Shown one piece after another: positions 16,800-24,974 of a stretch of DNA of 64,000 nt. A program made the position numbers and the translations under genes. Within the stretch, counting starts at the first letter, position 1; the number at the start of each line of letters is the position of its first letter. The stretch is from Streptomyces pseudovenezuelae (GTDB lineage: Bacteria; Actinomycetota; Actinomycetes; Streptomycetales; Streptomycetaceae), in the NCBI RefSeq assembly GCF_029892565.1, contig NZ_JARXVH010000015.1:181557-245556 (forward strand), given 5' to 3'. The notes below the pieces were generated by a model. It saw only the letters and a program-made list of their open reading frames with translations. It was not told the origin of the DNA and did not search any database.

Positions 16800-18065
16800 A
16801 TGGACATCGAGGCGCTCGACCGACTCGCCGAGGAACGCGTCGACCACCGATTCAAGGGCCTCCCGCCGGACGCGGCCGGTCTGACCGTCGGCGAGCTGAC
16901 CGCCGAGCGCCGCAATCTCTTCACCGGCGGCTTCACCACCCCGCTGCTCGCCCTGTCCGCCGAGCGCCTGGAGCACAACCTCGCGCTCATGGAGACGTAC
17001 GCGACCCGCCACGGCCTCGCCTTCGCCCCGCACGGCAAGACCTCGATGGCCCCGCAGCTCTTCCGGCGCCAGCTCGACCGCGGCGCCTGGGGCATCACCC
17101 TCGCGCTACCGCACCAGCTCCGGGTGGCCCGCGCCTTCGGCTTCGGCCGGCTCTTCCTCGCCAACGAACTGGTCGACCCGGCGGCCCTGCGCTGGATCGC
17201 CGCCGAACTCGCCGCCGACCCGGACTTCCGCCTGATCTGCTACGTCGACTCCGTACCCGGCGTCGAGCTGATGGCCACGGCCCTCGAAGGGGCCCCGCGC
17301 CCCCTCGACGTCGTCGTCGAACTCGCCGCCGGTGAGGGCGCCCGCACCGGCGTCCGGACCGAGGCGGAGTGCGCGGCCGTGGCCGACGCGGTGGCCGCCA
17401 CCGGCACCCTGCGCCTGGCCGGCGTCGCGGGCTACGAGGGCGAGGTGCCCGGGGCCGACCCGGAGCGGGTGCGCGGCTATCTGCGCCGACTGGTCGCCCT
17501 CGCCGCCGACTTCGACAAGGCGGGGCGTTTCACGGGGCTGGACGAGATCGTCGTCAGCGCCGGCGGCAGCGCCTGGTTCGACGCGGTGGCCGACGTGTTC
17601 GCCGAGATCCCCGAACTCTCCGTGCCGGTACTGAAGTTGCTGCGCTCGGGCGCCTACGTCTCGCACGACGACGGCCACTACCGCGAGGTGACCCCCTTCA
17701 ACCGCGTCCCCGAAGAGGGCGCGCTGGAGCCCGCGTTCCGCCTGTGGGCGCAGGTCGTCTCGCGCCCCTCCCCCGAGCAGGCCTTCGCCAACGCGGGCAA
17801 GCGCGACGCGGCCCACGACCTCGACCTGCCCTTCCCCCAGGTGGTCCGCCGGGACGGCGCCGAACACCCGGCCACCGGCATCTCGGTGCCCGCCCTGTCC
17901 GACCAGCACACCTGGCTGCGCACCACCCCCGAGGCGGATCTACGGGTCGGCGACTGGCTGGGCCTGGGCCTGTCCCACCCGTGCACGACCTTCGACAAGT
18001 GGCCGCTGATCCCGCTGGCCGAGGCGGACGGGACGGTCGTCGACTACATCCGCACGTTCTTCTAG
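16800..18065 (+). CDS. D-serine deaminase-like PLP enzyme (alanine-racemase fold)
   Basis: A 421-residue fold-type III PLP protein related to D-threonine aldolase / D-serine dehydratase and annotated in streptomycetes as amino acid deaminase. FAPHGKTSMAPQLF carries the presumed Schiff-base Lys80 after a GGFTTPLLAL opening; the C-terminal domain has SDQHTWL and GLGLSHPCTTFDKW, which supplies the metal-binding His/Cys pair of the family. It likely deaminates D-amino acids. ATG preceded by GGGAGG. The deacylase gene begins 8 nt after its stop, so N-acyl-D-amino acids released by the second enzyme would feed the first. Confidence 0.82.
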   Translation: MDIEALDRLAEERVDHRFKGLPPDAAGLTVGELTAERRNLFTGGFTTPLLALSAERLEHNLALMETYATRHGLAFAPHGKTSMAPQLFRRQLDRGAWGITLALPHQLRVARAFGFGRLFLANELVDPAALRWIAAELAADPDFRLICYVDSVPGVELMATALEGAPRPLDVVVELAAGEGARTGVRTEAECAAVADAVAATGTLRLAGVAGYEGEVPGADPERVRGYLRRLVALAADFDKAGRFTGLDEIVVSAGGSAWFDAVADVFAEIPELSVPVLKLLRSGAYVSHDDGHYREVTPFNRVPEEGALEPAFRLWAQVVSRPSPEQAFANAGKRDAAHDLDLPFPQVVRRDGAEHPATGISVPALSDQHTWLRTTPEADLRVGDWLGLGLSHPCTTFDKWPLIPLAEADGTVVDYIRTFF

Positions 18066-18073
18066 GAGGAGTC

Positions 18074-19702
18074 GTGGAGCAGCTCGTCATCCGGGACGCG
18101 GACGTCGTCGACGGTTCCGGCGCACCCTCCTACCGCGCCGATGTGGTGATCGACGAGGGCAGGATCGTCTCGATCGTCCAGGAGGCCGCGGCGGCGGGCT
18201 GCCAACGCCCGAAGGCCCAGCGGGAGTTGGACGCGGAGGGCCTGGTCCTCTCCCCCGGCTTCATCGACATGCACGCCCACAGCGACCTGGCCCTGCTGCG
18301 CGACCCGGACCACAGCGCGAAGGCCGCGCAGGGGGTCACGCTCGAAGTCCTGGGCCAGGACGGGCTGTCGTACGCGCCCGTCGACGACCGCACGCTCGCC
18401 GAGGTGCGCCGCTCGATCACCGGCTGGAACGGGTACGGCGACGACATCGACTTCGACTGGCGCTCGGTGGGCGAGTACCTGGACCGGCTGGACTCCGGTT
18501 TCGAGGGCCGTGGAATCGCCGTCAACGCGGCCTACTTGATCCCCCAGGGCACGGTGCGCATGCTCGCCGTCGGCTGGGAGGACCGGGAGGCCACACCCCA
18601 AGAGCTCGACCGCATGCGGCAGTTGGTGGCGGAGGGCATGGAGCAGGGCGCGGTCGGCATGTCGTCCGGGCTGACCTACACGCCCGGGATGTACGCCAAG
18701 GACGCCGAACTGACCGAGCTGTGCCGGGTGGTGGCGTCCTACGACGGCTACTACTGCCCGCACCACCGCTCGTACGGCGCCGGGGCCCTGGAGGCGTACG
18801 AGGAGATGGTCGCCCTGACCCGGGAGGCCGGCTGCCCGCTCCATCTCGCCCACGCCACCATGAACTTCGGCGTGAACAAGGGCCGGGCGCCCGAGCTGCT
18901 GACCCTCCTCGACGAGGCGCTGGCGTCCGGGGCGGACCTCACCCTCGACACGTATCCCTACACCCCCGGCTGCACCACGCTCGTGGCGATGCTGCCGAGT
19001 TGGGCGAGCGAGGGCGGCCCTGAGTCGATCCTCAAGCGGCTCGCGGACGACGGGACGGCCGAGCGGATCCGGCACCACATGGAGGTCGTGGGCGCGGACG
19101 GCTGCCACGGCGTACCGATCGAGTGGGACACGATCGAGATCTCGGGCGTGGGCACGGACTCTTTGGCGGACCACGTGGGCCGCACGGTCCAGCAGTCGGC
19201 GGACGCACGCGGCGAAACCCCGTGGACGGTGGCCCGCCGCCTCCTCCTCGCGGACCGCCTCGGACCGACGATCCTCCAACACGTGGGCCACGAGGAGAAC
19301 GTGCGGGCCATCATGCGCCACCCCGTCCACACCGGCGGCTCGGACGGCATCCTTCAGGGCTCGAAGCCGCATCCGCGGGCGTACGGGACCTTCCCGCAGT
19401 ATCTCGGGCGGTACGTACGGGAGTTGGGCGTGCTGTCGCTGGAGGAGTGCGTCGCGCACCTCACCTCGCGCCCGGCGGCACGGCTGCGGCTGCCGGACCG
19501 GGGGCTGGTCCGCGAGGGCTACCGGGCGGACCTGGTCCTCTTCGACCCGGCGACGGTGGCGGCGGGTTCGACCTTCGCCGACCCGCGCCGGCTTCCGACG
19601 GGCATTCCGCACGTCCTCGTCGACGGGCGGTTCGTGATCGAGGACGGGCGGCGCACGGACGTACTGGCAGGGCGGGCGGTGCGGCGGACCACCCGCCCCT
19701 GA
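18074..19702 (+). CDS. N-acyl-D-amino-acid deacylase (D-aminoacylase)
   Basis: A 542-residue amidohydrolase. The metal-binding HAHSD is at 67-71, followed by the family motif LEVLGQDGLSYAPV and a C-terminal beta domain (ADLVLFDPATVAAGSTF). D-aminoacylases hydrolyse N-acyl-D-amino acids to free D-amino acid and acid; metal-binding sequence and length match. The start is a GTG with the SD AGGAGG overlapping the upstream stop codon, meaning tight co-translation with the deaminase. It carries no signal peptide, so it acts in the cytoplasm. Confidence 0.88.
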   Translation: MEQLVIRDADVVDGSGAPSYRADVVIDEGRIVSIVQEAAAAGCQRPKAQRELDAEGLVLSPGFIDMHAHSDLALLRDPDHSAKAAQGVTLEVLGQDGLSYAPVDDRTLAEVRRSITGWNGYGDDIDFDWRSVGEYLDRLDSGFEGRGIAVNAAYLIPQGTVRMLAVGWEDREATPQELDRMRQLVAEGMEQGAVGMSSGLTYTPGMYAKDAELTELCRVVASYDGYYCPHHRSYGAGALEAYEEMVALTREAGCPLHLAHATMNFGVNKGRAPELLTLLDEALASGADLTLDTYPYTPGCTTLVAMLPSWASEGGPESILKRLADDGTAERIRHHMEVVGADGCHGVPIEWDTIEISGVGTDSLADHVGRTVQQSADARGETPWTVARRLLLADRLGPTILQHVGHEENVRAIMRHPVHTGGSDGILQGSKPHPRAYGTFPQYLGRYVRELGVLSLEECVAHLTSRPAARLRLPDRGLVREGYRADLVLFDPATVAAGSTFADPRRLPTGIPHVLVDGRFVIEDGRRTDVLAGRAVRRTTRP

Positions 19703-19734
19703 CCGATTACGGTGTGGGGCTTACGACTTGGTGC

Positions 19735-20586
19735 TCACGGCTTGGGCAGGGTGCAGGCGCTGGCGCTCAGGTTCAGCTTGTTGCCCGTGGTGAAGCAGGC
19801 GGGGATGTTGTAGATCTCCTGCGCGTAGTTGATGCCTTCGCGGACGGTCACGGTGCCGTTCGCGTCGACCTCGCAGGGGTTGTTCTCGGTGCAGCGCTCG
19901 CCGTCCTCGTTGCCGGTGTTGTTGACGGCGACGACCTGCCCGGTGGCGTTGTCCACGACCGGCGAACCGGACGTGCCGCCGATGGTCTGGCAGGCGGAGG
20001 TGTAGCGGACCGAGTCCTTCCAGGTCCAGTCGCCCTCCTTGAGGCGGTAGACGAACCCGTCGACGTTGCAGGCGTAGGTCCGCTTCCAGTACCCGGAGAC
20101 GACGGTGATCGCGGTACCGGCGGTCGGGTGGGTGCTCTGCACGGTCAGCGGGCTGATCCCGTAGGTGCTGCTGATCGACGCGTACGTGCTCGTCAGCTGG
20201 TAGATCGTGACGTCCGTGTCGGTCATGGTCGAGTACGCGACCTTGCTGGCCCGCAGCGTCCCGACCCGCGTCGCCGACGCGTTGAGCAGCCCGAAGGTAC
20301 GGCTGGAGGCCTGGTCGACGATGACCTCGCCGGGCTCCGGGAAGCCGGTCTCCAGGCAGTGGCCGTTCGTCAGCACCAGCGCCGGGTCGGTGGACACGGA
20401 GCCCGGGAAACGGATGACGGAACCGGAGCAGTTGCTGAGCGCGACGGTGCCGGCGAAGTTGACGGCCTGGATGGTGGGCGCGGCCGACTTCTCGACGGGC
20501 GCCGCGTCGGGCGCGGCGACCGCGGGTGCCATCCCCGCCCCGGCGATGGCCAGGGTGAAGAGCGTGGCAAGGAGAGGCTTTCGCAT
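19735..20586 (-). CDS. Secreted trypsin-like serine peptidase
   Basis: A 283-residue exported protein: signal peptide to about residue 25 (AVAAP), then a chymotrypsin-fold domain with catalytic His76 in LTNGHC, Asp in TDTDVTIY (123 or 125) and Ser206 in GGTSGSP. Cys pairs at 77/53 and 172/199 could form disulfides. Similar proteins are frequent secreted peptidases in streptomycetes. The SD AGAGGGGA lies upstream of the ATG; a very strong hairpin sits in the 5' leader. An in-frame extension to 20727 passes through that hairpin and is not used. Confidence 0.88.
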   Translation of the reverse strand: MRKPLLATLFTLAIAGAGMAPAVAAPDAAPVEKSAAPTIQAVNFAGTVALSNCSGSVIRFPGSVSTDPALVLTNGHCLETGFPEPGEVIVDQASSRTFGLLNASATRVGTLRASKVAYSTMTDTDVTIYQLTSTYASISSTYGISPLTVQSTHPTAGTAITVVSGYWKRTYACNVDGFVYRLKEGDWTWKDSVRYTSACQTIGGTSGSPVVDNATGQVVAVNNTGNEDGERCTENNPCEVDANGTVTVREGINYAQEIYNIPACFTTGNKLNLSASACTLPKP

Positions 20587-20603
20587 GTGGGGGTCCCCTC
20601 TGG

Positions 20604-20646
20604 AAACGCGAGCGACCGGAGGTCTTCCGGTCGCCTTCGCGTTTTT
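20604..20646 (+). terminator. 17-bp stem with T-run, plus-strand terminator within the protease leader
   Basis: AAACGCGA+GCGACCGGA (20604-20620) pairs with 20626-20634 and 20637-20644 around loop GGTCT, leaving a 2-nt bulge, followed by TT and GTC. In plus orientation it is a textbook intrinsic terminator; on the minus strand it forms the protease mRNA leader hairpin. It would stop transcription antisense to the protease from reaching the aminotransferase gene. Confidence 0.75.
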
Positions 20647-20791
20647 GTCATGGACATCTTCACGACAAGGGGGTGTCACGACAAGAAGGCGTGCGCGAGT
20701 TGTGTACGGCGGATCTACGCGCGACACGGGACCGTCTCATGTGGTGGAAAGCACGACCCGAGGTCCGTTACCGGGCCGTAAGCTCCCAGAC

Positions 20792-22003
20792 ATGCAGGTG
20801 ATCCAGTCGACCAAGCTCGCCAACGTCTGTTACGAGATCCGGGGTCCGGTTCTTGAGGAGGCGATGCGGCTGGAAGCGGCCGGGCACCGCATTCTCAAGC
20901 TGAACACCGGCAACCCCGCCGCGTTCGGCTTCGAGTGCCCGCCCGAGATCCTGGAGGACATCCTCCGCAACGTGTCGTCGGCGCACGGGTACGGCGACGC
21001 GAAGGGCCTGCTGGCGGCGCGTCGGGCGGTCGTCATGCACAACCAGACCCTCGGCATCGAGACGGACGTCGAGCACGTCTTCATCGGCAACGGCGTCTCC
21101 GAGCTGATCGTGATGGCGATGCAGGGCCTGCTCGACGACGGCGACGAGGTACTCGTACCGGCGCCGGACTATCCACTGTGGACGGCGGCCGTGTCGCTGT
21201 CCGGCGGTACGGCGGTGCACTACCGCTGCGACGAGCAGTCCGACTGGATGCCCGATCTCGCGGACGTGGAGCGGAAGGTCACCGACCGCACCAAGGCGAT
21301 CGTCATCATCAACCCCAACAACCCGACGGGGGCGGTGTACGACGAGGCGATGCTCAAGGGGCTCACCGACATCGCCCGGCGCCACAACCTGCTGGTCTGC
21401 TCCGACGAGATCTACGACAAGATCCTCTACGACGACGCCACGCACACGCCGACCGCGGCCGTCGCCCCGGACCTGCTGACGCTGACCTTCAACGGCATGT
21501 CGAAGGCGTACCGGGTGGCCGGCTACCGGGTCGGCTGGATGGCCATCTCGGGGCCGCGCGCGCACGCCGACTCCTATATCGAGGGTCTGACGATCCTCGC
21601 GAACATGCGGCTGTGCGCGAACATGCCGGGGCAGCACGGGGTGGTCGCCGCGCTGAGCGGACGGCAGACGATCAACGACCTGGTGCTGCCGGGCGGGCGG
21701 CTGCGGGAGCAGCGGGATGTGGCGTACGAGCTGCTCACGCAGATTCCGGGGGTGAGCTGCGTGAAGCCGAAGGGGGCGCTGTATCTCTTCCCTCGGCTCG
21801 ACCCCAAGGTGTTCAAGATCAAGGACGACCGGCGGATGGTCCTGGATCTGCTGCGCCAGGAGAAGATCATGGTCGTCCAGGGCACCGGGTTCAACTGGCC
21901 CGAGCCGGATCACTTCCGGGTGGTGACGCTGCCCACGGCCGGGGATCTGCGGGATGCGATGGGGCGGATCGGGAACTTCCTTGACGGGTACGGCCAACTT
22001 TAG
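20792..22003 (+). CDS. AlaA-like pyridoxal-phosphate aminotransferase
   Basis: A 403-residue fold-type I aminotransferase. Key parts: KLNTGNPAAFGFECPPEIL near the start, APDYPLWTAAVSLSGG, NPNNPTGAVY with the PLP-binding Asn, SDEIYDKILYDD with the Asp-x-x-Tyr, the Schiff-base Lys in NGMSKAYRVAGYRVGW and the C-terminal Arg in HFRVVTLP. It belongs to the alanine/valine aminotransferase (AlaA) group converting pyruvate and glutamate to alanine and 2-oxoglutarate. There is no SD directly upstream; TAAGCT ends 7 nt before the ATG and could be a -10 box for a leaderless transcript. Confidence 0.87.
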   Translation: MQVIQSTKLANVCYEIRGPVLEEAMRLEAAGHRILKLNTGNPAAFGFECPPEILEDILRNVSSAHGYGDAKGLLAARRAVVMHNQTLGIETDVEHVFIGNGVSELIVMAMQGLLDDGDEVLVPAPDYPLWTAAVSLSGGTAVHYRCDEQSDWMPDLADVERKVTDRTKAIVIINPNNPTGAVYDEAMLKGLTDIARRHNLLVCSDEIYDKILYDDATHTPTAAVAPDLLTLTFNGMSKAYRVAGYRVGWMAISGPRAHADSYIEGLTILANMRLCANMPGQHGVVAALSGRQTINDLVLPGGRLREQRDVAYELLTQIPGVSCVKPKGALYLFPRLDPKVFKIKDDRRMVLDLLRQEKIMVVQGTGFNWPEPDHFRVVTLPTAGDLRDAMGRIGNFLDGYGQL

Positions 22004-22014
22004 ACGAGATCTAA
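22000..22014. promoter_or_regulatory. Inverted repeat TTAGA-CGAGA-TCTAA upstream of small protein gene
   Basis: A perfect 5+5 inverted repeat overlapping the aminotransferase stop, followed by TAGGAT (22017-22022), a possible -10 box for the 22053 gene. Candidate operator only. Confidence 0.4.
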
Positions 22015-22052
22015 GGTAGGATGGCTTCCTGACAGTCACTGGAGGCCATCCC

Positions 22053-22466
22053 ATGTACGAGCCGATCCGTACGAAGTCGGTCCACAGCACGGTGGCCGGT
22101 TCGGCCGATTTCCCTCACCGGTCGCGTGAGGACGAGTTGGACATTCAGCTTGCCGGGCACCTCTCGGCGTTGCTGGCGGTGACAGACGAGCTGCGCGGGC
22201 TGGAGCCCTCCGGCGACCTCGACAAGGCAGCCGAGCGGCTTGCCACGCAGGTGGCTCGGTTGCGGGGCGGGATGGCGCCGGTTCGGATGTCGGTGACGCC
22301 GGCGTCCGACGACCTCACGTCTCTGCACCAGCGGGCGCATGCCCTTGCCGGGCGGGCGCTTGTGGTGGCGGCGTCCCGTGCGGATACCGCTGCGGCGATT
22401 TTGGCGGCGGAACAGATGGACGTCCATGCGGCGGCCCTGTCGTCTCGTGAACTGGCGTCCCGGTAA
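22053..22466 (+). CDS. Small hypothetical helical protein
   Basis: A 137-residue, probably all-helical cytoplasmic protein (ELDIQLAGHLSALLAVTDEL; LTSLHQRAHALAGRALVVA). No transmembrane segment or known domain. The ATG follows TGGAGG at about 8 nt. The sequence pattern resembles small Streptomyces helical proteins of unknown role; I do not recognise a family. The gene stands alone between the aminotransferase and the TelA cluster. Confidence 0.65.
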   Translation: MYEPIRTKSVHSTVAGSADFPHRSREDELDIQLAGHLSALLAVTDELRGLEPSGDLDKAAERLATQVARLRGGMAPVRMSVTPASDDLTSLHQRAHALAGRALVVAASRADTAAAILAAEQMDVHAAALSSRELASR

Positions 22467-22516
22467 GCCCTCGCGGTAGCGCCGTAGGGGTACTCGACGG
22501 TGTGCGGGTCCGCCGC

Positions 22517-22544
22517 GGCCGGTCGCGCAGTTCCCCGCGCCCCT
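22517..22544. repeat. Dispersed intergenic repeat common in Streptomyces genomes
   Basis: The string from 22517 to 22544, including GTCGCGCAGTTCCCCGCGCC, matches from memory a short element found many times in intergenic DNA of streptomycetes. Only one copy was noticed in this window. It lies in the non-coding gap 22467-22696. Confidence 0.5.
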
Positions 22545-22696
22545 GAGGGCGTTGCGGCTGAACTTCCTCAACGGTGCCGTTGATGCACCCCCGCTGAAGC
22601 GGCGCAGCCGACCCGTTGTGTACCGGGACGGCCACTTCACCCCCCGTTCATCCGATCAGCCCTGGAATATGGGGTTCCGCGAGCACGCTCCCCGGC

Positions 22697-23761
22697 GTGA
22701 GACGAATCGCAGGGATCGTCCTCGCGGTGTTGCTGATCGGCGGCGTGGTGGCAGCCGTCGTGGCGGGCCGGGAAGCGGACGACAAGGGCACGGCAACGAA
22801 GACCGTGCGTGGTGTGATCGGGTCGGAGAAGGCGGACTTCTTCGCCGATCCCGATGTGGTGAAGGCCCTCGCCGCCAAGGGCTACACCGTGAAGGCCGAG
22901 ACCTCCGGGTCCTGGGCCATGGAGGGGCTGGATCTGGAGGGGTACGACTTCGCGTTCCCCTCCAGCCAGGCGCCCGCCGTGGAACTGGCGGCCCGTTACA
23001 AGGTGCGCGGCACCCTCCCCCGGCCCTTCTACTCGCCGCTCGTCGTGGTGGCCCACCGCAGCGCCGCCCAGGTGCTCGCGGCCAACGGCCTGGCCACGCT
23101 CGACACCGAGCACCGCGGGACGCTGAAGATGGCCGCCTATCTCGACGCCGCCCGGCACGACCGCAGCTGGCAGCAGCTCAAGGGCGCCGACAAGTATGGG
23201 GAGTTGAGCGGGACTCTCTTCATCTCCAGTACTGATCCTGAGTCCTCCAACTCCGGTGCTCTTTATCTCGCCGCCGCCAGCTACGTGGCCAACGGTGGGC
23301 GAGTCGTCGCGAGTGACGCCGACCTCGACCGGACCGAGCCTCTGCTGAAGAAGCTCGTCACCGTGCAGGGGGCTCAGCAGTCCAGTTCGGACGCCGTCTT
23401 CCGGGACTTCGTCAGCGGCGCGGGGAATCCGCTGGTTCTGGTCTACGAGTCCCAGGTCGCCGCCCTGTTGGCGGACGGACAGCAGCCCGGCGACCTCGTC
23501 GTGCTCTACCCGGACACCACCGTCAACAGCGACCACACCGTCGCACCGCTCACCGACAACGGCCAGGCCCTCGCCCAACTCCTCTCCACGGACCCGCAGT
23601 TGCGGGGACTCGCCGTGCGGCACGGTTTTCGGCCGCAGGGTTCCGCCACCGGGTTCGCCTCGGCCGGCACCTATCTCAAGCAGGAACTGACCGGCGTCCG
23701 GCAGGCGCCCGTGCCCACCTCCGCGGTGCTGCACGAGATGGCCCGCCGGGCGAAGGGATAA
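22697..23761 (+). CDS. Membrane-anchored substrate-binding-fold protein, first gene of the TelA operon
   Basis: A protein of about 354 residues from the GTG at 22697. An N-terminal transmembrane segment (about 4-23, RIAGIVLAVLLIGGVVAAVV) precedes an extracellular type II periplasmic-binding fold (GVIGSEKADFFADPDVVKAL; PSSQAPAVELAARY; LFISSTDPESSNSGALYLAA), the same superfamily as the binding domain of the vWA protein two genes on. No ABC permease is nearby, so it is more likely a sensor or adhesive component than a transporter part. The TelA gene begins 16 nt after its stop. The start is uncertain because no clear SD precedes it; upstream in-frame starts (TTG 22616) exist. Confidence 0.75.
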   Translation: MRRIAGIVLAVLLIGGVVAAVVAGREADDKGTATKTVRGVIGSEKADFFADPDVVKALAAKGYTVKAETSGSWAMEGLDLEGYDFAFPSSQAPAVELAARYKVRGTLPRPFYSPLVVVAHRSAAQVLAANGLATLDTEHRGTLKMAAYLDAARHDRSWQQLKGADKYGELSGTLFISSTDPESSNSGALYLAAASYVANGGRVVASDADLDRTEPLLKKLVTVQGAQQSSSDAVFRDFVSGAGNPLVLVYESQVAALLADGQQPGDLVVLYPDTTVNSDHTVAPLTDNGQALAQLLSTDPQLRGLAVRHGFRPQGSATGFASAGTYLKQELTGVRQAPVPTSAVLHEMARRAKG

Positions 23762-23777
23762 CGGGGGGAACGGAAAA

Positions 23778-24974
23778 GTGACCGATCACAACACCAGTCA
23801 GAACAGCAGCCACAGCACCGACACCTTCACGCTCACCCCGCCGGAGGCCGTGACCGCGGTGCCGCGGGAGAAGGCCGGCGGGCTCGTACCCGTGGACGAC
23901 TCCGTCCGTACGGACATGGCACGGAAGGCCACCGCGTATGTCGACGGGCTCGCCGTGCTCGACGCCCGGTCGCCGGAGTTCGCCGGCAAGGTCGGCGAGA
24001 TCACCGCCCTGGGCGCCGGCGAGATGCGCTCCGCGACCGCGCAGTCCAACCGGATGCTGGAGCGGACCGTGCGGTCCCTGCCGGACAAGGGCGGGGACGC
24101 ACAGTCCCAGGTCGCCGGGTCGCTCGTCGAACTCCGGCGGGTGGTGGAGGACTTGGATCCGCGTGACCTTCCGGCCGGTAAGGGGCGGAAGTTCCTGTCC
24201 CGGCTGCCCGGGGGTAACAAGTTGCGCGATCACGTGGCCAAGTACGCGTCCGCGCAGGGGACCTTGAACAAGATCGTCGGCTCTCTGCGCGGTGGGCAGG
24301 ACGAACTTCGGCGCGACAACGCCGCGTTGCAGACCGAGCGGGTCCGCCTGTGGGAGACCATGGGCAAGCTGCAGGAGTACGTCGTGCTGACCGAGGCCCT
24401 CGACGCGGCCGTCGAGCAGCACATCGCGGGCGTCGGGGAGCTGGAGGCGGCCGACGGTCTCCGGGCCGACGTGCTCTTCCCCGTCCGGCAGAAGCACCAG
24501 GACCTGCTCACCCAACTCGCGGTCTGCGCACAGGGCTACCTCGCCATGGACGTCGTACGCCGCAACAACGAAGAGCTGATCAAGGGCGTCGACCGGGCGG
24601 CCACGACCACCGTGTCGGCGCTGCGGATCTCCGTGATGCTGGCCTCCGCGCTGGACAACCAGAAGAAGGTCGTCGAGCAGGTCAACGCGTTGCGCGGGAC
24701 CACGGAGGATCTGATCCGGGGCAATGCCGAGATGCTCGCCACGCAGAGCGGGGAGATCCAGCGGATCGCCGCCGACCCGGCCGTGGGCGCCGAGACGCTG
24801 CGCTCGGCCTTCCAGCAGATCTACCGCACGCTGGACGCGATCGACACGTACAAGGTCCAGGCGACCGAGGTGATGGCGTCGACCGTCGAGTCGCTGACCG
24901 TCGAACTCCAGTCCGCGAGCGGCTACTTGGCGCGCAGCCGGTCCCGGAGCGCGCTCGAAGGGGGGCTGTCATGA
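23778..24974 (+). CDS. TelA family toxic anion resistance protein
   Basis: A 398-residue largely alpha-helical cytoplasmic protein of the TelA (KlaA/YceH-like) family; the region from about 150 to 380, containing LTQLAVCAQGYLAMDVVRRN and NQKKVVEQVNALRGTTEDLI, is the family signature. TelA was named for tellurite resistance, but its biochemical role is unresolved; it recurs near Ter-type and vWA genes. GTG start with a GGGGGGA SD. Its stop overlaps the next ATG by 4 nt (ATGA). It sits between two genes with substrate-binding folds, a context suggesting envelope-stress function. Confidence 0.88.
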   Translation: MTDHNTSQNSSHSTDTFTLTPPEAVTAVPREKAGGLVPVDDSVRTDMARKATAYVDGLAVLDARSPEFAGKVGEITALGAGEMRSATAQSNRMLERTVRSLPDKGGDAQSQVAGSLVELRRVVEDLDPRDLPAGKGRKFLSRLPGGNKLRDHVAKYASAQGTLNKIVGSLRGGQDELRRDNAALQTERVRLWETMGKLQEYVVLTEALDAAVEQHIAGVGELEAADGLRADVLFPVRQKHQDLLTQLAVCAQGYLAMDVVRRNNEELIKGVDRAATTTVSALRISVMLASALDNQKKVVEQVNALRGTTEDLIRGNAEMLATQSGEIQRIAADPAVGAETLRSAFQQIYRTLDAIDTYKVQATEVMASTVESLTVELQSASGYLARSRSRSALEGGLS

